A stretch of 64,000 nucleotides of DNA from JAFEDN01 sp963795715 (GTDB lineage: Bacteria; Pseudomonadota; Gammaproteobacteria; Coxiellales; Coxiellaceae), in contig CAWCIY010000003.1 of the NCBI GenBank assembly GCA_963795715.1, positions 372,001-436,000 of the forward strand. Reading direction: 5' to 3'. The notes beneath the pieces were generated by a model. That model saw only the letters and a list, made by a program, of their open reading frames with translations. It ran no database searches and was not told the origin of the DNA. The stretch's first letter is position 1; each line of letters begins with the position of its first letter. The position numbers and the translations under genes are program-made. This document shows positions 1 through 8,253 of this stretch, piece after piece.

Positions 1-874
1 TGGCTCCCGGCTGGCGTTGAATATTTAAAATAATGGCCGGCGTCGTATTCATCCAGGCAGCTTCTTCGACATTTTCTGCAGAATCCACAGCGGTGGCGAC
101 ATCTGAGATCCGCACCGGCGCCCCATTTTGATAAGCAATAATGATAGGCCGGTATTCGGCGGCTGATAATAGTTGATCATTGGCGTTAATGGTGTAAGAT
201 TGCCGAGGTCCATCAAAACTGCCTTTGGGTGTATTCACATTGGCATTGACCAGAGCAGTTCTTAAAGATTCCAAAGAAAGTCCGTATGCACTGAGCGCAT
301 TGGGATTGGCTTGGATACGCACGGCAGGACGTTGCCCGCCGCTGATACTGACTAAACCTACACCGGGTAATTGCGAGATTTTCTGGGCCAAACGGGTGTC
401 TGCGATATCTTCTACTTCCGTTAATGGCATGGTTGGCGAAGTCAGCGCCAGAATGATAATGGGCGCATCCGCAGGATTGACTTTATTATAGACAGGGGGA
501 TTGGGCAAATCTGGGGGTAGATAAGAAGCTGCGGCATTGATGGCTTCCTGCACTTCTTGCTCCGCAACATCCAAACTGGTTTGCAAGTTAAATTGCAAGG
601 TAATGTTCATGGCGCCTTCAGAACTGGTTGAGGTCATTTGATTGAGTTCTGCCATTTGTCCAAACTGCCTTTCCAGCGGCGCAGTCACTGACGAAGCCAT
701 TACCTCGGGACTAGCGCCTGGAAAAAAAGCCACCGTCTGAATAGTGGGATAGTCGACTTGTGGTAAAGCAGCGACGGGTAAAAGTTTATAAGCAATAATG
801 CCGCTTAATAACAAACCCACCATGATTAATGAAGTTGCGATGGGTCTGGCGATAAACGGGCTGGATAAACTCAT
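1..874 (-). CDS. RND efflux pump inner-membrane permease (MdtB/MdtC/AcrB type), 3' end outside the window
   Basis: The reading frame is open from an ATG at 872-874 to the window edge and gives about 291 N-terminal residues. The start reads MSLSSPFIARPIATSLIMVG, followed by a hydrophobic first transmembrane segment and then LPQVDYPTIQT and FFPGASPEVMASSVTAPLE, which are hallmark segments of the HAE1-type RND family. These proton-driven trimers pump drugs or other small molecules from the inner membrane and periplasm through an outer-membrane channel. The ATG overlaps the TGA of the upstream adaptor gene by four bases, so the two are translationally coupled. No outer-membrane partner is visible in the window. 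The family call is firm; the substrate cannot be told. Confidence 0.93.
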   Translation of the reverse strand, partial: MSLSSPFIARPIATSLIMVGLLLSGIIAYKLLPVAALPQVDYPTIQTVAFFPGASPEVMASSVTAPLERQFGQMAELNQMTSTSSEGAMNITLQFNLQTSLDVAEQEVQEAINAAASYLPPDLPNPPVYNKVNPADAPIIILALTSPTMPLTEVEDIADTRLAQKISQLPGVGLVSISGGQRPAVRIQANPNALSAYGLSLESLRTALVNANVNTPKGSFDGPRQSYTINANDQLLSAAEYRPIIIAYQNGAPVRISDVATAVDSAENVEEAAWMNTTPAIILNIQRQPGA

Positions 875-2046
875 GCTGCACCGAAAGAGACCTTAGCGCC
901 ATCACTGAGTTGGTCCGCGCCTTCTATCACTACTTGCTGACCTGATGAAACTCCACTGGAAATAACCGTATTTTCACCATACACCACACTGGTGATTACA
1001 GGTTTCACCGAAACTGTTTTATTGGCGTTGATTAGATAAATAAAGGTTCCGTTCTGGCCGCGCTGAATAGCTGCGGTTGGGACAACGACCGCCTGCGGCA
1101 AAGTATTCACCAACAAATCTACATTCACAAATTGATTTGGAAATAGTTGTAAGTTGCGATTTTGGAATTCCGCGCGCACATTCACTGTACCGGTGGTGGT
1201 ATTGATTTGATTGTCAATGGTTAACAGTTTACCCTCGCCTAGCAAATTATGTTGAGTGCGGTCGTAGGCTAACACTGGCAATGGTTTAGTATTTAGAGGT
1301 GAGGCTAAAATGCTGCGGATATCATCTTCTGGAACTGCAAAAATGACGGTAATCGGCTGCACGGTGTTGACCACAACTAGTCCAGTGGTATCTGATGGCT
1401 GCACATAATTTCCCGCATCCACTAAGCGCAACCCCACTCTTCCGTTGATGGGTGAAATAATGTGGGTATACACCAAATTCACTTTGACTGTTTGAATTTG
1501 TCCTTGATCAAATTCCACTGTGCCTTCCAACTGTTTCACCAAGGCTTCTTGAGTGGCTAAAATTTGCTGAGAAATGGCGCCCGCAGGGTAAAGTTTTTGA
1601 TACCGTTTTAAATCGACGCGGGCATTATTTAACTGGGCGACGTCTCGTTCCAGCTGACCTTGATATTGCTGTAACTGCGCCAAAAACGGCCTTTGATCAA
1701 TTTCCTCTAGCAAGTCGCCGATCCTCACCATTTGCCCCTCTTGAAACAGCACTCGCTCTAAAATACCTGCAACTTGAGTTTTAACCGTCACGGTGTAAGT
1801 GGCTGTCACTGTTCCAAGCGCGCTGACATAAACAGGAACATCTGCAGTACACGCTGTAGCGGCAACGATCGGCACTGGAGGTTTTGGTTTTTTTTGAGAA
1901 CGTGAACAAGCATGCAAAATGAGTAATAAAAATAAAATCAGTATTAACAAAAAGACCAGCGAGAAAATAAAGCGGCGGCGAGTCCCGACTATTTTCCGCC
2001 GAGGTAAGCGATCCTGCTTGTTATCATGGGGCTGAGGTTCATCCAT
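871..2046 (-). CDS. RND efflux periplasmic adaptor (MdtA/AcrA-type membrane fusion protein)
   Basis: This 391-residue protein has a basic N-terminus, one strongly hydrophobic anchor at about residues 27-47 (FSLVFLLILILFLLLILHAC), then the usual adaptor order. A barrel-sandwich start (VPVYVSALGTVTATYTVTVK) is followed by a helical hairpin rich in Gln and Leu (PFLAQLQQYQGQLERDVAQL), the second lipoyl half and a C-terminal beta-barrel. Such adaptors link an RND pump to its outer-membrane channel. The stop codon overlaps the start of the permease gene, forming a two-gene operon. The cysteine in HACS might be lipidated, but no clean lipobox is present and a transmembrane anchor is as likely. Length fits the family. 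Confidence 0.93.
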   Translation of the reverse strand: MDEPQPHDNKQDRLPRRKIVGTRRRFIFSLVFLLILILFLLLILHACSRSQKKPKPPVPIVAATACTADVPVYVSALGTVTATYTVTVKTQVAGILERVLFQEGQMVRIGDLLEEIDQRPFLAQLQQYQGQLERDVAQLNNARVDLKRYQKLYPAGAISQQILATQEALVKQLEGTVEFDQGQIQTVKVNLVYTHIISPINGRVGLRLVDAGNYVQPSDTTGLVVVNTVQPITVIFAVPEDDIRSILASPLNTKPLPVLAYDRTQHNLLGEGKLLTIDNQINTTTGTVNVRAEFQNRNLQLFPNQFVNVDLLVNTLPQAVVVPTAAIQRGQNGTFIYLINANKTVSVKPVITSVVYGENTVISSGVSSGQQVVIEGADQLSDGAKVSFGAA

Positions 2047-2083
2047 GCCTTATATTAACATAATGTAAACAGGCCCTATAATC

Positions 2084-2232
2084 TTTCAGCAATTCCCGCT
2101 CTGCGTGAATTGCTTCCTAGTTCTTATCCGGAATTCTGGCAAAGCCAGAACTCCGGAATGAAGGGAAAGGTCGCTACCGCTCGCATCGAACTTGCGATCC
2201 CTCATCTGGAGGGGTTTTTCTGCGAAAATTAT
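2084..2232 (-). repeat. Dispersed palindromic element, copy A (intergenic)
   Basis: Read on the minus strand this is a divergent member of a family also found near 31131, 35734, 46685, 51905, 63234 and 63406. Shared blocks are GAGGGATCGCAAG, CCCTTCATTCCG, a hairpin TTCTGGC-ttt-GCCAGAA, and a terminal hairpin made of GCAATTC and GAATTGC. Its left part, ATAATTTTCGCAG, is shared with copy D and differs from the GGAGTTCCC start of copies B, C and E, which suggests two subfamilies. Confidence 0.8.
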
Positions 2233-2300
2233 ATTTTCAATATTCTTTATTACCATATTTTTCAATGTGTTATAATTCAGCGGAAATTGCTGATAATCTT

Positions 2301-2747
2301 TTATTTTGGAAAAAAATCTTTTTTTAGAGATTCTTTAAATGAAAAAGGACAGGATTTAGGAAATATTTTTTCATCCAGACCCGTTTCTCTTGCGGCTATT
2401 AACAATGCTATTTCGTAAGCATCGTTAAGCTGTTTGTCTAACTCATGCTTTAAACTTGGACTTTCCTCTAAAAGACCCTGAACTTTAAGACGCTGTTCTT
2501 TAATGGTAAGTTCCCAACTTTTCCCTCTACGCCCGGATTGAAATTTCCACTTCAGAAGGTGAGATAATAATAAAGCTAATCGATTGATAAGCTCACGCTT
2601 ATTGCCTTTCCCCATACTCTCGATTTCCTCAGCAACGTTTTCCAAATCAACTTCTGACAACCTGCCTTCCCTAATCAACGCAGCATTGTGCAAAGACCAT
2701 GCATAAAAGTCTTTGTCGTATTCACTCGGTTGGGGTTTATGACTCAT
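2301..2747 (-). CDS. DUF29 family protein
   Basis: The 148-residue product has the DUF29 pattern: DFYAWSLHNAALIREGRLSE, VDLENVAEEIESMGK, then LINRLALLLSHLLKWKFQ and SWELTIKEQR. DUF29 proteins are small, mostly helical and of unknown function, often present in several copies in cyanobacteria and proteobacteria and sometimes linked to mobile regions. The C-terminus (FKESLKKDFFPK) is charged. The gene stands alone between a dispersed repeat and trpS. AGGAGGCA just upstream of the ATG serves as the ribosome binding site. No function is inferred. Confidence 0.85.
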   Translation of the reverse strand: MSHKPQPSEYDKDFYAWSLHNAALIREGRLSEVDLENVAEEIESMGKGNKRELINRLALLLSHLLKWKFQSGRRGKSWELTIKEQRLKVQGLLEESPSLKHELDKQLNDAYEIALLIAARETGLDEKIFPKSCPFSFKESLKKDFFPK

Positions 2748-2819
2748 AAATGCCTCCTCTCAATTCCAGGTTTTTTATTGTATCACAAATAATAAAAAAG
2801 GATAACTAAATCATACATC

Positions 2820-3893
2820 TTAGAAATCTTGCTGGATGGCTTTTTTTACTTGGGCTAAGGTGTGTTCCGCTACTACATTGGCTCTTTCGGCCCCGTCTCG
2901 AAGAATATCGAGAACCTGCGCCGCATCTTGTTGATATTGCTTTCGGCGTTGACGAATGGGTTCCAACAAAGTATTTAACACTTCAATTAATTTTTTCTTA
3001 CAAGCCACATCGCCGATTTTTCCGGCCCGATAGAGTTCTTTGGTTTGTTCTACCCAGGTTTTATCAGAATTAAAAATATCATGAAATATCCACAAAGGAT
3101 TGTTTTCTACGGTACCGGGATCGGTGGCGCGCATCCGATTGGGATCGGTGTACATACCCATCACTTTTTTTGCAACCGTATCAGCGTCATCGCTTAATAA
3201 AATTGCATTATCCAGTGATTTACTCATTTTCAGAAAACGGCCTTCGGAATTCGGAGCTCCTAAACCAATCAAACGGTCTACCCGACCTACCAAAGGAGTG
3301 ATCACAGGCAATAAACCACCGGCTTTAATATAATCGCCGTCCACAGTATGTGGGTCTACTCCACAATAAAGCTGGTTAAAACGGCGAGCGACTTCACGTG
3401 TCATTTCTAAGTGCGGCAACTGATCCTCACCTACAGGAACGACTTCGGGTAAAAACGCTAAAATGTCGGCGACCTGTAGCACGGCGTATAGTAAAAATCC
3501 GAAGGAGTAATTGTCTCCTAATTTTTTATCTCGGATTTCATCTTTCAAAGTCGGATTTCGCATTAACCTGGGAAAGGGGATGAGCATGCTAAAGATTGAA
3601 GCCAAGGTATAAATGGCCGGCACATCCGATTCAATAAAAATAACACTTTTTTTGGGATCAATGCCGGCAGCCAAATAATCAACCGTAATATCCAACACGC
3701 TTCGGCGGATATCTCCAGGCCGATCTGCACGGGTCGTAAAGGCATGGATATTGGCCAATAAAAAATAACATTCATATTGGTCTTGCAATTTAACCCGATT
3801 TTCCACCGAGCCAACCCAGTGACCTAAATGCAATTGTCCGGTAGGGGTGTCTCCGGTCAGCAGGCGCGGCTTAGATGTGACTTTATCAATCAT
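2820..3893 (-). CDS. trpS: Tryptophan-tRNA ligase
   Basis: This class I aminoacyl-tRNA synthetase charges tRNA-Trp. The chosen start at 3893 gives MIDKVTSKPRLLTGDTPTGQ, so the HIGH-type signature HLGH falls at residues 22-25. The KMSKS loop (KMSKSLDN) falls near residue 221, and GEDQLPHLE, typical of TrpS, lies between them. Length, about 357 residues, is normal. A further in-frame ATG eight codons upstream (MSLLLYGT) would lengthen the protein without conserved sequence and is less likely. The gene is divergent from hepT, with only about 50 bp between the start codons, so the two promoters must be close together or overlap. Confidence 0.96.
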   Translation of the reverse strand: MIDKVTSKPRLLTGDTPTGQLHLGHWVGSVENRVKLQDQYECYFLLANIHAFTTRADRPGDIRRSVLDITVDYLAAGIDPKKSVIFIESDVPAIYTLASIFSMLIPFPRLMRNPTLKDEIRDKKLGDNYSFGFLLYAVLQVADILAFLPEVVPVGEDQLPHLEMTREVARRFNQLYCGVDPHTVDGDYIKAGGLLPVITPLVGRVDRLIGLGAPNSEGRFLKMSKSLDNAILLSDDADTVAKKVMGMYTDPNRMRATDPGTVENNPLWIFHDIFNSDKTWVEQTKELYRAGKIGDVACKKKLIEVLNTLLEPIRQRRKQYQQDAAQVLDILRDGAERANVVAEHTLAQVKKAIQQDF

Positions 3894-3942
3894 GGTGCCG
3901 TATAATAACAAACTCATCCGCGGTCTAAAAGAGGATAAAAAA

Positions 3943-4380
3943 ATGCCGTCTTATGAAAATTTATTGGCTGTCACTAGACAAAAGCTCATTAAGGCACTCA
4001 AACACTTGGAATATAGTTACCATAAAATAAAAGATATGCCCACAGACGCTAGCCTTATGAATGAAGAAAATCTAGAAACATGGGAAAGCTTTGCAGCAAG
4101 GTTTAGCAGAGTCTCTGATATATTTTTAGTGCGCTTTATACGAGCTTACATTCTTAATACGGATCCGGGTTTTGAAGGCAGTTTGCGGGATTTTGTTAAT
4201 TTAGCAGAAAAAGCAGGACTCATTGATGACGCTAAAGCTTGGATGGGAATCCGAGAATTAAGAAACATTTCCTCTCATGATTACTCAGAAAATGACTTAT
4301 CAGAATTTTTTAAAAGACTCAAAAACGAAGCGCCTCGGCTACTTAAAATAAGAGAAAAATTAAATGCGCCTAACCCCTGA
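3943..4380 (+). CDS. HepT-like HEPN-domain toxin (nucleotidyltransferase substrate-binding family)
   Basis: The 145-residue protein belongs to the HEPN/HI0074 group of RNA-cleaving toxins. RNISSHDY at residues 107-114 matches the RX4HXY motif: Arg107 and His112 would be the RNase residues, and Tyr114 is the position that the paired MNT antitoxin adenylylates in characterised HepT-MntA systems. The ATG at 3943 is chosen because GAGGA precedes it at correct spacing; the open frame starts earlier (3847) inside trpS but without conserved sequence. The 3' end overlaps the next gene by 17 bases. This is the toxin of a type VII-like toxin-antitoxin pair by homology; activity is inferred. Confidence 0.88.
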   Translation: MPSYENLLAVTRQKLIKALKHLEYSYHKIKDMPTDASLMNEENLETWESFAARFSRVSDIFLVRFIRAYILNTDPGFEGSLRDFVNLAEKAGLIDDAKAWMGIRELRNISSHDYSENDLSEFFKRLKNEAPRLLKIREKLNAPNP

Positions 4381-4696
4381 AGAACTAGCTGCCTTGATAA
4401 AGGCCTTAGATGAATACATTGAAAGGATGTCTGCTGAATTAAGACTTTACGGCAGCCGTACAGATGATCGCAAAAAGGGCGGTGATATCGATCTTTTATT
4501 GTTAGTGCACGATCTAGATTTTAAAAAGAAATTAGTAAGCGAAAAGCATCATATTCTAGCCAGCATCAAAGAATGCCTTGGTGACCAAAAAATTGATTTG
4601 AATATCGCTTTATTTTCGGAGCTGCAACAAGACGCCTTTCTAGAAGTGATTTATCCTGATTCGGTATTATTAAAGAAATGGACAAAAATTGCGTAA
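4364..4696 (+). CDS. MntA-like minimal nucleotidyltransferase antitoxin
   Basis: The 110-residue protein carries the polymerase-beta-type nucleotidyltransferase signature: YGSRTDDRKKGGDIDLLL, with Gly30-Ser31 and the acidic pair Asp41/Asp43. A third acidic position may be Asp76 in KIDLNIALF. In characterised MntA proteins this fold transfers AMP to the tyrosine of HepT and silences it. The gene overlaps hepT by 17 bases. Its last eight bases overlap the TTG start proposed for the following large gene, so three genes may be co-translated. The GSRT variant has an acidic and basic insert before GGDID, but all expected residues are present. Confidence 0.88.
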   Translation: MRLTPEELAALIKALDEYIERMSAELRLYGSRTDDRKKGGDIDLLLLVHDLDFKKKLVSEKHHILASIKECLGDQKIDLNIALFSELQQDAFLEVIYPDSVLLKKWTKIA

Positions 4697-6926
4697 ACAG
4701 GAAGAAAAAATAGTCACAGAGATATTGGCAGATAGGCATCCTGATGAAAATAATTTTGACCGCCTGGCCTCTTCGTTGATCGCGGAGTATGCTGCCTCCA
4801 AAAATAAGTTCGTAAATATTACGGATGTTCTCGCCCACGAGAAATTTAGAAACAATCGCCAAGCCTTTCGTTTACAGAAAATGAAAGAGTTTTTCGAAAA
4901 AAGATCACGCCGGGAATCCAAAGGCTCTTTAATTAAGCGGCAAAATTCTTATTTTGGATTCACTGAATTGTCTAGCGATGAAATAAAAATTAATTTTAAA
5001 TTTTCTATACCAGGAACTAATCATTTTTATTACATTACTGAACATCGGATTTTAGTAAACAATCCCGATCAGATTACTTTAGAATCGCAAGGATTACTCA
5101 AACCTAAAGCTTTTGTTGTTCGTTTAGATCACGATTGTATGATCATTTCCTATTATGAAAATAATGAATTCATCAACATTGTGAGTATTCTTCTTAAGAA
5201 TAAACTTGAATTGAGATGGCTTGAAAAAATACGACAGGGGATCTTGAGAAAACGGGATCAACTTTATGATTCTCATAAAAAATCCATTATAGAAATGTAT
5301 TATTCTGCACTGAGAATTTCCCATTATCAGCTGTTGATCCGAATCGCATCACAACCCAATAATCATGATGTGTTAAATTATTTGATTAAAATCGCAAAGC
5401 GTAACCATTTAGAAATTAAAGATATTATTTATAAGGCGTTACAAAGCGCCCTTGGCAATTTAGCGGTTTCTAACATACAGATCATTTTGGAAAATTACCC
5501 AGATATAGCAGTGGATTATAAAATCGAGGTACCAGAATCCGAAATACGTCTGCTCTTTAAACCACAGCATTTGCTGACATCATCGGTTTTTGTAGATATC
5601 TTGCTGTTATTTTACCAAAACCAGAACAAATTTTTAACTCAGAAATATGCTTACTGCAAGCAACTTGATCCACGCAGGACTAGGGAATTAATGCGGCTTT
5701 CTATCTACCAATTTTCAACTGAGGGAGATTCAGCCTGTTTTAATTTGTTTTTTAATAGTTATCTTGGAGCTGTTACGACTGAACTGTTTTTTCCAAAAAC
5801 TATCACTGATATCATTATTGGATATGCGGTTCCTTCCCTTTTTGAAATGATTTATAGAAAAATTGAGGTTCTTTACCAGTGCGGCGCCACGAAACGAAAA
5901 GAAATTCTCAATTATGGTTATTTTGATATCATTGCTGAGTCATCGCCTGAAAATGCTACCTATTGGTCTCTTTTTAATGTGTGTCAAATTTTATCGGAGC
6001 TTTCTTATCCACTAAAAACATTTTCTTTTTCTAGGACTGCGGAACATAAAAAATTTAAACTTTGGATGAAAACTGTAGCTAAGGACCCCTCTCAGTTCAA
6101 TATTTTAGATGTGCAGACTGTTTTGCAGCAAGCGATTAATAAAACTGAATTTCCTGAATTAAGCAAAAATTTTCATCTTTTAGAAGATGCTGGTGGTTTT
6201 TTACCGATTACTATTGTGCCTTCATGGCAAACGTTTACTCAAGACACATCCTTACCGCTATTCAGTATGCAAAACGCGGTTAATATGTATCAATTGTCGC
6301 AACGTAAAAGAGAAATGGCCCAAACTCTGCATCTGTTTTTCGTAAATGAGATGGGAAAATGGACTTTGTTTTTATTGACTTTTGGTTATATTGAAAATAA
6401 ATCTGAAAAAACTATCCAACTGTTTTGTTTGAACCCTAATCGTGTTAAACACGATGCTGCAGAAGACACCCTCATTACAATGCAAAATTTATTAGATTAT
6501 CCAGAGAAAAATCTGCAAATTGCTCTATCTGAAATCATGCCTACTGCTGAAAACTTAAATCAGTTTATTTTAACTTTAAAACCTGAAGCTTTTATCAGCG
6601 CGTCCAATGAACAAAAGGCTTTGGAATATTGTCAGCTATTTATTTTATTTTTTTCCAATTTTTATCATTTGCCCCTAGCTAAAGGGCATATCACAGCTCT
6701 AAACTTAGTTTGCAAATTAGCAAAGTTATGTTTTGAAAAACAATTACTGCAATTTAAAGCTTTATATCAAGAACTTTTTAGTCTTCGCAGCCTAATATCG
6801 AAGAGGGAAGAAAAGGTGTCCATTTGCATCCCAGAAAGTCTTTTTGGATCTAATGCTGCTACGCAGTCATCAACTTATCCCGTCATAACTATGGCAAACG
6901 ACCTTCCAAAGATGGAATGGCAGTAG
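4689..6926 (+). CDS. Large orphan protein, 745 residues, unknown function
   Basis: I recognise no domain. The protein is soluble-looking, rich in Phe, Leu, Ile, Asn and Lys, with no signal peptide or transmembrane segment. The first 70 residues are charged and helical; the rest shows aromatic-rich helices (YYSALRISHYQLLIR, LFFPKTITDIIIGY) of the kind seen in repeat or effector proteins of Legionella relatives. FPKTITDIIIGY is faintly like FPKEIGQLILQY in the Rab-like protein at 10355. The start is uncertain: a TTG at 4689 overlaps the mntA stop by eight bases, which argues for co-transcription with the toxin-antitoxin pair. It could be a secreted effector or a third component of the HEPN/MNT locus; neither is shown. 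Confidence 0.7.
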   Translation: MRKQEEKIVTEILADRHPDENNFDRLASSLIAEYAASKNKFVNITDVLAHEKFRNNRQAFRLQKMKEFFEKRSRRESKGSLIKRQNSYFGFTELSSDEIKINFKFSIPGTNHFYYITEHRILVNNPDQITLESQGLLKPKAFVVRLDHDCMIISYYENNEFINIVSILLKNKLELRWLEKIRQGILRKRDQLYDSHKKSIIEMYYSALRISHYQLLIRIASQPNNHDVLNYLIKIAKRNHLEIKDIIYKALQSALGNLAVSNIQIILENYPDIAVDYKIEVPESEIRLLFKPQHLLTSSVFVDILLLFYQNQNKFLTQKYAYCKQLDPRRTRELMRLSIYQFSTEGDSACFNLFFNSYLGAVTTELFFPKTITDIIIGYAVPSLFEMIYRKIEVLYQCGATKRKEILNYGYFDIIAESSPENATYWSLFNVCQILSELSYPLKTFSFSRTAEHKKFKLWMKTVAKDPSQFNILDVQTVLQQAINKTEFPELSKNFHLLEDAGGFLPITIVPSWQTFTQDTSLPLFSMQNAVNMYQLSQRKREMAQTLHLFFVNEMGKWTLFLLTFGYIENKSEKTIQLFCLNPNRVKHDAAEDTLITMQNLLDYPEKNLQIALSEIMPTAENLNQFILTLKPEAFISASNEQKALEYCQLFILFFSNFYHLPLAKGHITALNLVCKLAKLCFEKQLLQFKALYQELFSLRSLISKREEKVSICIPESLFGSNAATQSSTYPVITMANDLPKMEWQ

Positions 6927-7042
6927 CTCGAGAGCGCTTAAGTTCGCCAGTTTAATCTGGGCGAAAAGTAGATGTTAATGGGTTTCAATTTGATTTGCCA
7001 TGGTTTGCACTAGAGATTTGGGTGGTTTAATACCCTTTTTTA

Positions 7043-7679
7043 TTACTTACCTTTTTTCTTTCTTATAAATTTAAGAAATTTGCTAGAATAAAAAACAGTC
7101 AAAACAGAGAATAAACCACCGCCTGAAAAAATAGTTCCGGCTATAGGTTTTCCCAGGTAAATAAACCAAATACCTGCTCCAATACATGTCATCGCAATAA
7201 CGAAAGCGAAAATTTGACCAATCAATCTTTCATGAACTTTTTTTTCGCAAGGCTAAGGCTCTGTCACAAAATAACTTGGACATTTAGCATCCCGCTAGCC
7301 GTTCAGATTGAGACGGTTATTGATTGAGAAACACTCGAAATAGAGGTACTATTCCTTCGTATTTCTCAATCAATAACCGTCTCAATCTGAACGACTATCG
7401 GGCGCTAAATGTCCAAGTTATTTTGTGACAGAGCCTAATATTGGCAGTCACTATATCTGATTCGATTTTATGTCTATGAATGCTTTCATTTTCAGCCATT
7501 TTTAATATTCTTTCACCGGCTCCAGGCACAATCATTTCATAATTTTTTAATTCTGATGATAAGGGCAAAGGACCAGAATATGAAGCAGCAATTATTTTCG
7601 TTCGAGACTCATCATTATTTCTTTTACTAGTTTCAGTGAGTCTTTCTAGAACTTGGCTATTTTCTTCTTCTGTTACCAT
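7043..7679 (-). pseudogene. DUF2335 membrane protein gene, split by a MITE insertion
   Basis: The N-terminal piece (7679 down to the MITE) contains YSGPLPLSSELKNYEMIVPG, AGERILKMAENESIHRHKIE, the typical DUF2335 core. The C-terminal piece (RLIGQIFAFVIAMTCIGAGI and FIYLGKPIAGTIFSGGGLFS) supplies the two transmembrane segments that normally follow. Between them lies a 179-bp inverted-repeat element flanked by TAA on both sides. Removing the element and one TAA joins the pieces close to the family layout. As it stands the first half reads into the MITE and stops in it, so membrane anchoring is lost. The gene overlaps its upstream neighbour by 23 bases, as in a two-gene operon. Confidence 0.82.
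7257..7435. mobile_element. MITE with about 80-bp terminal inverted repeats, inserted in the DUF2335 gene
   Basis: The element is an almost perfect hairpin. The left arm begins GGCTCTGTCACAAAATAACT and the right arm ends with its reverse complement, with homology running about 80 bases inward through GAGACGGTTATTGATTGAGA. It is flanked by TAA at 7254-7256 and 7436-7438, a 3-bp target duplication of the TNA type used by some IS5-group elements. It encodes no protein, so it would need a transposase in trans. Its ends do not resemble those of the ISAs1-type element nearby. Confidence 0.88.
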
Positions 7680-7908
7680 TATTTATTTCCTTATCCATTT
7701 CAGACATTCCTTTATAGATATCCTTACCTACAGCTTCCCAATCCCGCCTCAAAGCTTCCGTGGCATCTTTTGGAAAATTCAATTTACTAATGTCCACCTT
7801 AGGAAATTTTTTAGAAGGCAGCAAATTAAGTGCATTCCCGTATCCTTTAAGAAAATTTTTCATATCAAATTTCCATTTCCCTATAATAATTTTAAATTTA
7901 CTGAACAT
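7657..7908 (-). CDS. Small hypothetical protein upstream of the DUF2335 gene
   Basis: The 83-residue basic protein (start MFSKFKIIIGKWKFDMKNFL) overlaps the start of the DUF2335 gene by 23 bases and shares its orientation. The N-terminal third is basic and amphipathic; the C-terminus, EALRRDWEAVGKDIYKGMSE followed by NNGNRRRK, is charged. No transmembrane segment or known domain is seen. GGAAAGAATATG gives a plausible ribosome binding site. The tight overlap argues for a real two-gene unit now damaged by the MITE. Function unknown. Confidence 0.6.
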   Translation of the reverse strand: MFSKFKIIIGKWKFDMKNFLKGYGNALNLLPSKKFPKVDISKLNFPKDATEALRRDWEAVGKDIYKGMSEMDKEINNGNRRRK

Positions 7909-8243
7909 ATTCTTTCCTTTATTATTCCTTTGTTCCTCTTAAGCTATTGAATGATATTAAGTTTATTATTTTTTAATTTAATGTTAATTATAGCAAACAT
8001 TAACGTTTGTGAGCAATCTTATTAAAGATATGATTTAACTTAATCGTATGACTCAACAAGGCTGCATATATGGGCTAAAAGAGAAGCGGGCGCACTTATT
8101 AGTAATAAGTCGTCGCTACAAGTTCCGTGCTGTTTGCCATTATAAGCCGCACCTATACTATTTAAGCATTGCACAAACATAGCAAGTGACCACACACCGA
8201 CGGGCTAAAAATTGTTAAGGGCAACAATTCCGAGACCACGCCG
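7909..8243. other. Gene-free AT-rich stretch upstream of the insertion sequence
   Basis: About 335 bases without a convincing gene. The left part is AT-rich and should hold the promoter of the small DUF2335 operon. The right part (about 8045-8243) is less AT-rich and has an open minus-strand frame that would continue across the insertion sequence if that were removed, but I could not match it to a family. It may be a decayed gene. Confidence 0.5.
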
Positions 8244-8253
8244 GTGGCATGAC

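Noticed and set aside
2110..2418. Plus-strand open frame of 102 codons
   Set aside because: It lies across dispersed repeat copy A and antisense to the DUF29 gene; it has no ribosome binding site and no family.
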